From assembly GCA_937927845.1 (NCBI GenBank), contig CALFXE010000045.1, positions 1-54,264 of the forward strand: a stretch of DNA of 54,264 bases, read 5' to 3'. The stretch comes from an uncultured Paludibacter sp. GTDB lineage: Bacteria > Bacteroidota > Bacteroidia > Bacteroidales > Paludibacteraceae. The position numbers were made by a program, and so were the translations under genes. Shown in pieces: positions 17,246-26,057 of the stretch (position 1 is its first letter; each line of letters begins with the position of its first letter). The notes under the pieces are model-generated. The model worked only from the letters and a program-made list of their open reading frames with translations, had not been told where the DNA came from and searched no databases.

Positions 17246-18823
17246 TCAAAACTCCGAAGTAAAATGAAATTTGATATTCTTAAAATCATTTTGAGCCATT
17301 TGCATTACGTAATTAGAGTCTGCTAAGAAAACATCTCTACCTTCCTTATCTACAGCCATAAATTGCGCTTTTCGCTTTTTAAAGTTCTCTAATTCGGTAT
17401 GATTGTTACTTTCTATCCAACATGCTTTGTATAAGTTTATTGGCTCCCATTTACATTGTGCACCATATTCATGCAGTAGTCGATATTGTATCACTTCAAA
17501 CTGTAACTGTCCTACTGTACCAATAATTTTTCTGTTGTTAAACTGATTTACAAAAAGCTGTGCAACTCCCTCATCCATTAACTGATTAATGCCCTTTTCC
17601 AATTGCTTAGTCTTCATCGGATCTGCATTTTCAATGTATTTAAACATTTCCGGTGAAAAACTTGGCAGACCTTTAAAATGTAATATCTCACCTGATGTTA
17701 ATGTATCGCCTATCTTAAATGTACCGGTATCAGGTAATCCTATAATATCGCCTGCATAAGCATCATCTACAGTTTCTTTCTTTTGAGCCATGAAGGCAGT
17801 GGGAGAGGAGAACCTCATCATCTTTCCATGTCTTACATGTCGGTAGTTGACATTCCTTTCAAATTTTCCTGAACATATCTTTACGAATGCAATGCAACTA
17901 CGATGGTTTGGGTCCATATTCGCATGAATCTTAAATATAAAACCTGAAAAGTTTTCTTCGTGTGGATCTATTTCTCGTTCTAAAGTTTCAGTATTTCTTG
18001 GGGAAGGTGCTATTTCAACAAAGCAGTCGAGCAGTTCTCTTACGCCAAAGGTGTTTAATGCAGAACCGAAAAATACAGGTGCTAAATCTCCTGCTAAATA
18101 TTGTTCTGTATCAAATTCTGAATATACTCCGTTTATTAATTCTAAATCTTCCCTTAGTTTCTCAGCATCCGTATCGCCCACTAACTTGTTAAGTTCCTGA
18201 TTGTTAATATCTGATAATTGTATGGACTCACTAATGGTTTGTTTGTTTGGCGTGTATAGTTCTACATTATCTTTATAAATATTATATACACCTTTAAATG
18301 AAAACCCTTGATTTATAGGCCAGCTTAGTGGTCGCACATTGATTCCTAATTCTTTTTCTAATTCATCTAAAAGTTCGAAAGGCTCTTTACCTTCCCTGTC
18401 CATCTTGTTGACAAAAATCATTACCGGTGTTTTGCGCATACGGCATACTTCCATCAACTTTCTTGTTTGAGTTTCAACCCCTTTAGCTGTGTCTACAACT
18501 ATAATAACTGAATCAACGGCTGTGAGAGTACGATAGGTGTCTTCGGCAAAATCTTGGTGACCGGGTGTGTCTAATATGTTTATTTTGTAGTTCTTATATT
18601 CGAAACCCATTACTGATGTAGCTACAGAAATACCTCTCTGTTTCTCAATTTCCATCCAGTCGGATGTTGCTGTTTTCCTTATTTTATTTGACTTTACAGC
18701 TCCTGCGATATGTATTGCTCCACCAAATAATAATAATTTCTCAGTTAAAGTGGTCTTTCCGGCATCCGGATGTGCTATCACTGCAAATGTTCTGCGCCTG
18801 TTGATTTCTGTTTGTAAGCTCAT
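17246..18823 (-). CDS. prfC: Peptide chain release factor 3
   Basis: 525 residues, normal for RF3. GTPase motifs: AHPDAGKTT (G1, near 17-25), the RGISVATSV switch region, DTPGHQDF (G3), NKMDRE (G4). Downstream, GQLQFEVIQYRLLHEYG is typical of RF3 domain III. RF3 is the cytoplasmic GTPase that recycles RF1/RF2 from the ribosome after termination. A -7 box TAAATTTG lies on the minus strand at 18866-18873 (complement). No anomaly seen. Confidence 0.96.
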   Translation of the reverse strand: MSLQTEINRRRTFAVIAHPDAGKTTLTEKLLLFGGAIHIAGAVKSNKIRKTATSDWMEIEKQRGISVATSVMGFEYKNYKINILDTPGHQDFAEDTYRTLTAVDSVIIVVDTAKGVETQTRKLMEVCRMRKTPVMIFVNKMDREGKEPFELLDELEKELGINVRPLSWPINQGFSFKGVYNIYKDNVELYTPNKQTISESIQLSDINNQELNKLVGDTDAEKLREDLELINGVYSEFDTEQYLAGDLAPVFFGSALNTFGVRELLDCFVEIAPSPRNTETLEREIDPHEENFSGFIFKIHANMDPNHRSCIAFVKICSGKFERNVNYRHVRHGKMMRFSSPTAFMAQKKETVDDAYAGDIIGLPDTGTFKIGDTLTSGEILHFKGLPSFSPEMFKYIENADPMKTKQLEKGINQLMDEGVAQLFVNQFNNRKIIGTVGQLQFEVIQYRLLHEYGAQCKWEPINLYKACWIESNNHTELENFKKRKAQFMAVDKEGRDVFLADSNYVMQMAQNDFKNIKFHFTSEF

Positions 18824-18905
18824 TTTTTATGAGTAAAAAGAATTAGTAAATTTTCAAAAAGAGCGCAAATTTACAAAAAAGTAAGCAATTGGTAAAATGC
18901 TTTAG

Positions 18906-19748
18906 TTACACATGCTTCTCTGCATGGTACGAAGATCGTACAAACGGACCACTTTCAACAAACTTAAATCCTTTTTCTAATCCTATCTTTTTATATTCTT
19001 TAAATTTGTCGGGATGTATATACTCAACTACTTGTATATGTTTTTTAGAAGGTTGCATATATTGACCGATTGTAAGGATTGAACAGTTATGTGCTAATGC
19101 ATCGTCCATTAATTGAAGTATTTCTTCTTCTGTTTCTCCCAATCCGAGCATAATACCGGTTTTAGCTCTGTATCCTCTTGACGCAATGTGCTTTAATACA
19201 CTTAAACTGGTATCATATTTAGCTTTTGTCCTAACTAAAGGTGTGATTCTTCTAACTGTTTCGAGATTATGTGCTATGACATTTGGTTTTTCGTCTACAA
19301 TTAAATCAATAAATTCAGTTTTACCGTTAAAATCAGGAATTAAGACTTCGATTGTTGTATTTGGGTTTGTTTGCTTAATTGCTCTTATTGTTCTCGCCCA
19401 AAACCGTGCGCCATAGTCTGGTAAATCATCACGGTCGACAGACGTGATAACGGCATGTTTTAAGTTTAGTTGATTAATTGTGTCGGCAACCCTTTGCGGT
19501 TCACCTGGGTCGGGTGGGTTAGGGCGACCGGTAATCGTATTACAGAATTTACATGCTCTGGTGCATATTTCACCTAAAATCATCAATGTGGCTGTTCCTC
19601 TACTCCAACATTCGCTTTGATTTGGACAGCGACCACTGGTACATATAGTGTTTAACCTCTTTTCCCTAATTAATCTGCTAACGTCACCATAGCTATCTTC
19701 ACTGTATATCTTGTTGCGTAACCATTCAGGTTTGCGTACGTATTCCAT
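18906..19748 (-). CDS. lipA: Lipoyl synthase
   Basis: 280 residues, normal length. Auxiliary cluster motif CTSGRCPNQSEC (C-x4-C-x5-C) and radical SAM motif CTRACKFC (C-x3-C-x2-C) are both present, followed by TGRPNPPDPGEP. The enzyme inserts two sulfurs into protein-bound octanoyl groups to make lipoyl cofactors for 2-oxoacid dehydrogenases. It starts 3 nt after the stop of the AraC-type regulator gene, so it may be transcribed from that gene's promoter. The partner lipB lies elsewhere in the window (26058-26723). Confidence 0.96.
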   Translation of the reverse strand: MEYVRKPEWLRNKIYSEDSYGDVSRLIREKRLNTICTSGRCPNQSECWSRGTATLMILGEICTRACKFCNTITGRPNPPDPGEPQRVADTINQLNLKHAVITSVDRDDLPDYGARFWARTIRAIKQTNPNTTIEVLIPDFNGKTEFIDLIVDEKPNVIAHNLETVRRITPLVRTKAKYDTSLSVLKHIASRGYRAKTGIMLGLGETEEEILQLMDDALAHNCSILTIGQYMQPSKKHIQVVEYIHPDKFKEYKKIGLEKGFKFVESGPFVRSSYHAEKHV

Positions 19749-19751
19749 ATT

Positions 19752-20909
19752 TTATTTTTTTAATAAATGTTTTTTAAGTTCTGTAACCGACATGCCTGTT
19801 TGATTTTTTACGACTCTTTTTAAGGTGTCGGCAGATGTGAATCCACAGTTTTCAGCCAACATATTATTGGTAATAGTGTGGTTAGATAATATATTCCTTT
19901 TAACCTCTTCCACCCTGAAATTGTTCACAAGTGAGCAGAAATTTTGATTAAAATATTGATTGATTATCTGAGAAATATATGTTCTATTTGTACCTAACAT
20001 GTTGGCTAAATCAAGTATAGTAAGGTTTTCATTCAAATATAATTTCTCATTTTCGAATAAATCCAAAATCTTTTCAGATAAGTTATTGCTTGTATTATCA
20101 TTGGTAAGCTGAACAACATCATTTACTTCATTATTTTTTCTATCTTCTTCATCTTCTAACATTAATGAGAATTGGCTATCAGTAGATTTTTGCTTAAAAC
20201 CCATATATCCGACTAAGAAAAGTAGACTGCTGAAAATTACAGAGGCAAACCCGATTAAAACTATATCATTTTGGAAATAATATTTTCCCAATAAAGCGAT
20301 AATAATGGAGCTTAACCCTGTCAATAATACCGAAGTATTAAGCAACTTCACATTTCTATGCTTACTGTCTTCGATATCAGAAAAATAGTGTTCTGCTACT
20401 GTAGAATATTTCTTCAATAGCCTCAAACTGAGAATCAGCACTAAAATGACTTGTATAATAAACACAAAACGAATTACAACAAACACAAAATTGATATAGG
20501 TTAGTCCAGTAAGTGTTGTACTTTTATCAAACAACCATATTTGATAATCATTGAAGTCGGTGAATATAACGCCAAACATATATAATATTGTTAGAACAAC
20601 GGGTGCAATAAAATAAAATATATGCTTTTTAATAGAGAATTTAATATCAACAGTTAGTAATCTCAGATAAACATAATACATAGGATACACCATTAATGAT
20701 GAAAATTGATATATCACGTCAATGTATTTATATATGTTTTTTATCGGATAGAAAAAACAAAAGTGAGACACATAAATAATTATGGAGAAAACCATGAATT
20801 TACCTAAAAATTTTCGGGCATTAGTGGCATTACATATAGGTAAATTGAGCAATACTGCCCAAAACAAAGTAACGTATACCGGATTCAACAATAAGATGGT
20901 TTTCAGCAT
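19752..20909 (-). CDS. Membrane-anchored AraC-family transcriptional regulator
   Basis: 385 residues. The N-terminal ~245 residues contain about seven hydrophobic transmembrane segments (for example ILLLNPVYVTLFWAVLLNLP at 4-23). The C-terminal ~110 residues are an AraC-type double helix-turn-helix (LTILDLANMLGTNRTYISQI; LAENCGFTSADTLKRVVKNQ; GMSVTELKKHL). This layout is common in Bacteroidota and suggests membrane sensing coupled directly to DNA binding; the signal is unknown. Its own promoter lies at 20926-20956, and a 21-bp-period direct repeat (20971-21011) separates it from a divergent small transcription unit. lipA follows within 3 nt. Confidence 0.85.
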   Translation of the reverse strand: MLKTILLLNPVYVTLFWAVLLNLPICNATNARKFLGKFMVFSIIIYVSHFCFFYPIKNIYKYIDVIYQFSSLMVYPMYYVYLRLLTVDIKFSIKKHIFYFIAPVVLTILYMFGVIFTDFNDYQIWLFDKSTTLTGLTYINFVFVVIRFVFIIQVILVLILSLRLLKKYSTVAEHYFSDIEDSKHRNVKLLNTSVLLTGLSSIIIALLGKYYFQNDIVLIGFASVIFSSLLFLVGYMGFKQKSTDSQFSLMLEDEEDRKNNEVNDVVQLTNDNTSNNLSEKILDLFENEKLYLNENLTILDLANMLGTNRTYISQIINQYFNQNFCSLVNNFRVEEVKRNILSNHTITNNMLAENCGFTSADTLKRVVKNQTGMSVTELKKHLLKK

Positions 20910-20925
20910 ATTTTTAAAATATCTG

Positions 20926-20956
20926 CAAAATTAATTAAAACAAACATGTTTTCAAA
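20926..20956 (-). promoter_or_regulatory. Promoter of the AraC-type regulator
   Basis: On the minus strand TTTG (complement of 20953-20956), exactly 19 nt, then TAATTTTG (complement of 20926-20933): a full match to the Bacteroidota promoter pattern. The transcript would start within about 10-15 nt of the ATG. Confidence 0.78.
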
Positions 20957-20970
20957 TGATTTTCAGCATC

Positions 20971-21011
20971 ATTTTTACTTTTTGCCCTATGATTTTTACT
21001 TTTTGTCCTAT
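20971..21011 (+). promoter_or_regulatory. Tandem 20-bp direct repeat, candidate AraC-type operator
   Basis: Two copies of atttttactttttg(c/t)cctat at 20971-20990 and 20992-21011, one mismatch, start-to-start distance 21 bp, i.e. two DNA turns. AraC-family proteins commonly bind direct half-sites at this spacing. The second copy touches the TTG of the plus-strand promoter below, the position of a class II activator. Binding by the neighbouring regulator is inference. Confidence 0.6.
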
Positions 21012-21038
21012 TGAAAAATATTATTTGATCTACATTTG
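21011..21038 (+). promoter_or_regulatory. Promoter of the small divergent transcription unit
   Basis: A perfect -7 box TACATTTG at 21031-21038 with TTG at 21011-21013, 17 nt apart, a little short of the usual 19. The weak -33 spacing fits a promoter that needs an activator bound at the adjacent direct repeat. Confidence 0.55.
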
Positions 21039-21061
21039 CATCGTCAATATATAACTTATCT

Positions 21062-21151
21062 ATGCTGATTTATAATTTGTTTTCAGTCATACAAGTGAGA
21101 TATATCTTGATTATATATACAACCAAAGTTTTTCTGATAGTTTGTAATTAA
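21062..21151 (+). CDS. Candidate 29-residue hydrophobic small protein
   Basis: An ATG about 20 nt after the predicted transcription start opens a 29-codon frame, beginning MLIYNLFSVIQVRYI and ending KVFLIVCN. Its TAA at 21149-21151 runs into the stem of the terminator at 21150-21179, so promoter, frame and terminator form a self-contained unit of about 140 nt. The peptide is strongly hydrophobic with few charges (one Arg, one Lys) and could be a single membrane span. No known family is recognised. The alternative is a small non-coding RNA with a chance frame. Treat as a candidate. Confidence 0.4.
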   Translation: MLIYNLFSVIQVRYILIIYTTKVFLIVCN

Positions 21152-21183
21152 CCCGGGGTTTCTAAAAATTCTCCGGGTTTTAT
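21150..21183 (+). terminator. Rho-independent terminator of the small unit
   Basis: 9-bp GC-rich stem (aacccgggg, 21150-21158, with ctccgggtt, 21171-21179, one G-U pair) followed by a T-rich tail on the plus strand only. The nearest annotated gene upstream on this strand ends 4 kb away, so it must serve a transcript starting nearby. Confidence 0.85.
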
Positions 21184-21234
21184 CGTTAAATTTATTACTT
21201 TTGCATTCAATCTTTATATCTTATTTTTAAACTT

Positions 21235-22062
21235 ATGCAGTTTTTTCCTAATGCAAAGATAAATATCGGACTGAATATCACAGAAAAACGCTCTGATGGT
21301 TATCATAATTTAGAAACTATTTTTTATCCTATAGGCTTGAAAGATGAGTTGTTTGTGGATAAGTCTGAACGTATTACTAAAAATAAAACCGATTATGTTT
21401 TACAAGAATTCGGAGTTGAAGTAACTAATAATCCGGAGAGAAATTTAGTAATCAAAGCTTTAAGATTGTTACAAGAAGATTTTGATATACAGCAAGTTGA
21501 CATACATTTAAGAAAAAATATACCCTTAGGCGCAGGCTTAGGTGGTGGTTCGTCAGATGCTGCCCATATGCTTATTGCGCTTAATGATTTGTTTGATTTG
21601 AAACTGACTGTAAATGAGCTTGAAAGATATGCAGTAAAAATTGGTGCTGATTGTCCGTTCTTCATTAAAAATACTCCTGTATTTGCTACCGGAATAGGAA
21701 ATATATTCCAGCCAATCGATCTAAATCTTTCCGGATATTATTTTGTTCTTATTAAATCCGATGTACATGTAACTACTGCCGATGCATATTCATCCATTGT
21801 GCCCAAAAAAGCTGAGATATCATTAATTGAAACTATAAAACAACCTGTTAGTGCTTGGCCCGATTTGATATTCAATGATTTTGAGCCTGTAGTTTTTAAA
21901 AAGCATCCTATAATATATGAGGTTAAATCAACTCTTTATAAGATGGGAGCCGAGTTTGCAATCATGTCAGGTTCAGGATCTTCAGTATATGGTTTATTTA
22001 AGGAGTTGCCCGAAAGTTTAAAAATGTTTGATAAGTATTTTGTTTTTGTTGATAGCTTTTAA
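21235..22062 (+). CDS. ispE: 4-diphosphocytidyl-2-C-methyl-D-erythritol kinase
   Basis: 275 residues, a little short but within family range. GHMP kinase motifs: AKINIGLNI near the start (7-15) and the ATP-binding glycine loop PLGAGLGGGSSDAA (about 98-111); the C-terminal motif SGSGSSVYG is present. It phosphorylates CDP-methylerythritol in the non-mevalonate isoprenoid pathway. A -7 box TACTTTTG lies at 21196-21203. dnaB follows 62 nt downstream. Confidence 0.95.
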   Translation: MQFFPNAKINIGLNITEKRSDGYHNLETIFYPIGLKDELFVDKSERITKNKTDYVLQEFGVEVTNNPERNLVIKALRLLQEDFDIQQVDIHLRKNIPLGAGLGGGSSDAAHMLIALNDLFDLKLTVNELERYAVKIGADCPFFIKNTPVFATGIGNIFQPIDLNLSGYYFVLIKSDVHVTTADAYSSIVPKKAEISLIETIKQPVSAWPDLIFNDFEPVVFKKHPIIYEVKSTLYKMGAEFAIMSGSGSSVYGLFKELPESLKMFDKYFVFVDSF

Positions 22063-22124
22063 ATAAATATTGAGATTTATGTTTTTAAAAGCCTTATTTT
22101 TGTCATCCTTTTTAAATATTAACA

Positions 22125-23645
22125 ATGACTGAAAAACGTACTTATTCTAAAAATCGTCAACAAACAACAACGGTTATAGCACCTAATGAATTTGGTAAGT
22201 TGCCTCCGCAGGCACTCGAACTCGAAGAGGCTGTGCTTGGTGCTATAATGCTCGAAACTGATGCGTATTCCTTAGTTTCTGAAATTTTAAGACCGGAATG
22301 CTTTTATAAAATAGCACATCAAAAGATATTTACAGCTATTCAAACTCTTGCTATTCAGCAGCAACCTGTTGATATGCACACTGTTACTGACCAGTTGAGG
22401 AAAAGTGGAACTATAGATGATGCAGGTGGTGCATACTATATCACATTGCTCACTGCTAAAGTTAACTCGGCAGCACATCTTGAATATCATTCTCGTATTA
22501 TAGTTCAAAAGTATCTTGCAAGAGAATTAATCAGAGTATCTTCAGAAATTCAAACTAAAGCTTTTGATGATAAGACCGATGTCGATGATTTGATGCAGGA
22601 AGCTGAGGGGATGCTCTTTGAGATTTCCCAACGTAATCTTAAGAAAGATGTTGTTCAAATCGACTCTGTAATTGAAGAAGCACGTAACAGAATGTTGCAA
22701 GCAGCTAAAAGTCAAGGTGCGAGCGGTGTTCCAAGCGGTTTTCATGCTTTAGATAAAATAACATCCGGCTGGCAAAAATCCGATTTGATTATTATTGCGG
22801 CACGTCCTGCTATGGGTAAAACAGCCTTCATTCTTTCTATGGCTAAAAATATGGCAGTCGACTTTAACTCACCTGTTGGTGTTTTTTCTCTCGAAATGTC
22901 AAATGTTCAATTGGTCAACCGTCTGATTATGAATGTTTGTCAGATTGAAGGAGAAAAAATCAAGAACGGTCAGCTTAATGATTATGAGTGGGAGAATTTT
23001 GACCGAGATATCACCAAGTTAATGGGATCACCGGTATATATAGATGACACCCCCAGTTTATCAGTTTTTGAATTACGTACAAAAGCACGAAGATTAGTTA
23101 AAGAGCATAAAGTGCGCTGTATTGTTATCGACTATCTTCAACTTATGAATGCAACAGGAATGAGCTTTGGAAGTAGAGAGCAGGAAGTTAGTATTATTTC
23201 ACGCTCTTTAAAAGGTTTAGCTAAAGAATTAGACATACCTATAATTGCTCTTTCTCAGTTAAATCGTGGTGTAGAGGGACGTACAGGTGCAGAAGGCAAA
23301 CGCCCGCAATTATCCGACCTGCGCGAATCGGGAGCTATAGAACAAGATGCTGATATGGTTGTATTTATCCATCGTCCTGAATATTATAAGATTACTGAAG
23401 ACACACAAGGTAACTCTTTAATAGGTATAGCTGAAATTATTGTAGCTAAGCACAGAAACGGTAAAACCGATGATATTAGATTGAAATTTAAAGGTGTTTA
23501 TGCAAAATTCATGAATCTTGATGATGAAAACAGCGATGATGATAATGCAAATTTTTCTGCATATCACACCATATCATCAAAAATGAATGATTCGCATAGC
23601 TTTAATAATGTAGGGCAATCGAGATCAGATGCGCCTCCATTTTAA
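22125..23645 (+). CDS. dnaB: Replicative DNA helicase
   Basis: 506 residues. N-terminal DnaB domain (PPQALELEEAVLGAIML, about 26-42) that binds primase, linker, then the RecA-like domain with Walker A AARPAMGKTAF (about 225-235), Walker B IVIDYLQLM and the ALSQLNRGVE loop, and the arginine-finger region DLRESGAIEQDADMV. Unwinds DNA ahead of the replication fork as a hexamer. No intein is present. A possible -7 box TATTTTTG lies at 22095-22102. The 253 nt after it (23646-23898) hold no gene beyond the promoter at 23828-23859. Confidence 0.97.
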   Translation: MTEKRTYSKNRQQTTTVIAPNEFGKLPPQALELEEAVLGAIMLETDAYSLVSEILRPECFYKIAHQKIFTAIQTLAIQQQPVDMHTVTDQLRKSGTIDDAGGAYYITLLTAKVNSAAHLEYHSRIIVQKYLARELIRVSSEIQTKAFDDKTDVDDLMQEAEGMLFEISQRNLKKDVVQIDSVIEEARNRMLQAAKSQGASGVPSGFHALDKITSGWQKSDLIIIAARPAMGKTAFILSMAKNMAVDFNSPVGVFSLEMSNVQLVNRLIMNVCQIEGEKIKNGQLNDYEWENFDRDITKLMGSPVYIDDTPSLSVFELRTKARRLVKEHKVRCIVIDYLQLMNATGMSFGSREQEVSIISRSLKGLAKELDIPIIALSQLNRGVEGRTGAEGKRPQLSDLRESGAIEQDADMVVFIHRPEYYKITEDTQGNSLIGIAEIIVAKHRNGKTDDIRLKFKGVYAKFMNLDDENSDDDNANFSAYHTISSKMNDSHSFNNVGQSRSDAPPF

Positions 23646-23827
23646 ATTGATAGTTTTCTCTATAGTATTAATTATTTTTGAGTCTTTATTGCATGTTTGC
23701 ACAGTCTAAAAATCGTAAACATTTTAATTTTCAAGTATAATAATTTAGGTGTATTATAAAAAACTTATAGTAAAAATCACGAGTTTAAATAAAAATTATT
23801 AAAATCACAAAATAGAACTATATATCA

Positions 23828-23859
23828 TTTGTTGCAATCAATAATTATTACGATATTTG
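23828..23859 (+). promoter_or_regulatory. Promoter of the pseudouridine synthase gene
   Basis: TTTG at 23828-23831, 20 nt, then GATATTTG at 23852-23859, one base off the -7 consensus. The start ATG follows 39 nt later. Confidence 0.6.
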
Positions 23860-23898
23860 CAACTTGAAATATTAAAGATATAATTTAGTTAACACAAA

Positions 23899-25242
23899 AT
23901 GACAAACAATGAAAATTGGCAGGGTCGTCCAAGAAAGACGGTTACCGGTGCCAGCCGTGATGGTAAAGCTTATGAGAAGCGCGAAGTGAAATCTATACTA
24001 AAAGGTTCACGAGGAACATCAAGATTCCCAAATGATAGCGAAAGAAGCTCAAATTCATCTTATAACTCAAATTACGAAAGGAACGATAATCGTCCATTCA
24101 ATTCAGATAGACGGGATAACCGCTCATTTAACTCAGATAGAGGAGATAGTCGTCCATTTAACTCAGATAGAGGCGATAATCGCTCATTCAACTCGGATAG
24201 GGGAGAGAATCGTAGATATAATTCTGAAAAAGGTGATGGTCAACGTCCTGAGTTTAAGCAAGGTGGTCGTCCTCGTATAACTGTTAGAAAACCTAATAGT
24301 TACGAGAATGTAAGCCCAACGCGATTTAATGATTCCGAAGGGCAGCAACGTCGTCCTCGCGTTACAGTAAAGAAAAGTTCAGGTGGTGGATATAACAGGG
24401 ATAATCGCTATGATAATCAAGATCCTAACTATCGTCCAAGACCAAGAACATCTGACTACAATCCCAATGCTAAATACAGCAAGAAAAAGCAATTTGAATA
24501 TCGTAGAAATGAAGTGGATTTAACTAAGCCTGTTCGCTTAAATAAATTTTTAGCTAATGCCGGAATTTGTTCTCGTCGTGAAGCTGATGAATTTATTAAA
24601 ACAGGTGTTATTTCAGTAAATGGTGAGATAGTAACTGAAATGGGCGTTAAAGTGATGCATACTGATAAAGTTATGTTTCATAATCAATTAGTTAGATCAG
24701 AAAGAAAAGTTTATTTACTATTGAATAAACCTAAAGATACTGTTACTACTGCAGAAGATACACATGAGCGAAGAACTGTATTAGATTTAGTGAAGAATGC
24801 ATGTAGCGAAAGAATCTATCCTGTAGGTCGTTTAGATAGAAATACAACAGGGGTGTTGTTGTTGACAAACGATGGCGATCTGGCATCTCGTTTAACACAT
24901 CCTAAATACGATAAGAAAAAGATTTATCATGTAACTCTTGATAAACCACTTGAAATACCTGATTTTGAGTCTATTATAGAAGGAGTTATGTTGGATGATG
25001 AAAAGGTTGCTGCTGATGCTTTAAACTTTATCAGAGATGATGATTTTCGTCAGTTAGGAATTGAAATACATTCTGGACAGAACAGGGTTATTAGAAGAAT
25101 ATTCGAGAAATTAGGATATAAAGTAGTACGCTTGGATAGAGTGTTTTTTGCAGGATTAACAAAGAAGAATCTCTTAAGAGGTAAATATCGCTTCTTGTCA
25201 GAAAAAGAAGTTAATATGCTAAAAATGGGTGCTTACGAATAA
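23899..25242 (+). CDS. rluB: rRNA pseudouridine synthase (RsuA/RluB family) with long disordered N-terminus
   Basis: 447 residues, of which only about 240 are the enzyme. Residues ~1-205 are low-complexity, rich in Arg, Asn, Asp and Ser, with five decapeptide repeats (F-N-S-D-R-G-D-N-R type) at about 64-113. From ~210: an S4 RNA-binding domain (LNKFLANAGICSRREADEFI) and the catalytic domain with the conserved Asp in YPVGRLDRNTTGVLLLTNDG. It isomerises a uridine in 23S or 16S rRNA. Arg-rich tails of this kind are known on Bacteroidota members of the family and probably add RNA affinity. The exact target position is not certain. Confidence 0.9.
   Translation: MTNNENWQGRPRKTVTGASRDGKAYEKREVKSILKGSRGTSRFPNDSERSSNSSYNSNYERNDNRPFNSDRRDNRSFNSDRGDSRPFNSDRGDNRSFNSDRGENRRYNSEKGDGQRPEFKQGGRPRITVRKPNSYENVSPTRFNDSEGQQRRPRVTVKKSSGGGYNRDNRYDNQDPNYRPRPRTSDYNPNAKYSKKKQFEYRRNEVDLTKPVRLNKFLANAGICSRREADEFIKTGVISVNGEIVTEMGVKVMHTDKVMFHNQLVRSERKVYLLLNKPKDTVTTAEDTHERRTVLDLVKNACSERIYPVGRLDRNTTGVLLLTNDGDLASRLTHPKYDKKKIYHVTLDKPLEIPDFESIIEGVMLDDEKVAADALNFIRDDDFRQLGIEIHSGQNRVIRRIFEKLGYKVVRLDRVFFAGLTKKNLLRGKYRFLSEKEVNMLKMGAYE
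24088..24237 (+). repeat. Five in-frame 30-bp repeats in the pseudouridine synthase
   Basis: Five consecutive 30-bp units, each coding a decapeptide of the type NRPFNSDRRD, NRSFNSDRGD, SRPFNSDRGD, NRSFNSDRGE, NRRYNSEKGD. Third-position differences between units show they are not freshly duplicated. Confidence 0.85.
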
Positions 25243-25265
25243 TTTTTAATTCAACTATATTGAAG

Positions 25266-25297
25266 CTCCTTTGTTATTATTAGCAAGGGAGTTTTTT
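25266..25297 (+). terminator. Terminator after the pseudouridine synthase gene
   Basis: 8-bp stem (ctcctttg, 25266-25273, with caagggag, 25284-25291, one G-U pair) followed by six T. It overlaps the 5' part of the longest open frame of the next gene and argues against the TTG start at 25271. Confidence 0.8.
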
Positions 25298-25321
25298 ATA
25301 TTAAAAGCAAATTTCCAAATA

Positions 25322-26056
25322 GTGAAGAAAACATTTTTTTCAAAAGTCTTACGATGGATTCGTAATTTGTTATTAATATTATTTTTATCATCTATTGCGA
25401 TAACGATATTATATCGTTTTGTACCTGTTTATGTTACTCCTTTAATGATAATTAGGTCTGTTGAATCTATTTTGGATGGTGAGATGCCCAAAAATAGTAA
25501 AAAGTGGGTGCCCATAGAAGATATTTCACCGCATATGATACAGGCGGTAGTCGCTTCAGAAGATAATTTGTTTATGGAGCATAATGGTTTTTCGATTGAA
25601 GATATTAAAAGAGCTTGGAATCATAACAAAACAGGAAAGAGAATACGTGGAGGTAGTACTATATCTCAACAGACGGCTAAGAATGTATTTCTCTGGAATA
25701 AAAGATCTTATGTAAGAAAAGGATTAGAAGCGTATTTTACTGTGCTGATAGAGACTTTTTGGTCGAAAAAGCGAATAATGGAAGTGTATTTAAATGTTAT
25801 CGAAACCGGTAAAGGGATATATGGAGTAGAAGCAGCTTCTTTAGAATATTTCGGTCGTACATCTTCAAAATTAACTCAGTCGCAATCTGCACTGATAGCA
25901 GTATGTCTCCCAAACCCACGAAGATTTAATCCAGCACATCCGTCTCCTTATATTCAAAAGAGAAAAAGTCAGATTCAAAATTTAATGTATAAAGTCCAAA
26001 AAGTTGATTTCTCAAACACTATAAATAAAAAAGAAACCAAACAAAAACGTAAATGA
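25322..26056 (+). CDS. mtgA: Monofunctional peptidoglycan glycosyltransferase
   Basis: 244 residues from a GTG at 25322. The open frame extends to a TTG at 25271, but that lies inside the preceding terminator; the GTG gives the expected cytoplasmic tail KKTFFSKVLRWIR followed by one transmembrane anchor (NLLLILFLSSIAITILYRF). GT51 motifs: VASEDNLFMEHNGF with the catalytic Glu (near 88), RGGSTISQQTAKN, KKRIMEVYLN and EAASLEYFGR. It polymerises lipid II glycan strands on the periplasmic side of the inner membrane. Followed by lipB with a 1-nt gap, so the two are co-transcribed. Confidence 0.92.
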   Translation: MKKTFFSKVLRWIRNLLLILFLSSIAITILYRFVPVYVTPLMIIRSVESILDGEMPKNSKKWVPIEDISPHMIQAVVASEDNLFMEHNGFSIEDIKRAWNHNKTGKRIRGGSTISQQTAKNVFLWNKRSYVRKGLEAYFTVLIETFWSKKRIMEVYLNVIETGKGIYGVEAASLEYFGRTSSKLTQSQSALIAVCLPNPRRFNPAHPSPYIQKRKSQIQNLMYKVQKVDFSNTINKKETKQKRK

Positions 26057-26057
26057 T

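Noticed and set aside
25271..25321. TTG start for mtgA
   Set aside because: Overlaps the terminator of the preceding gene; the GTG at 25322 gives a normal N-terminus.
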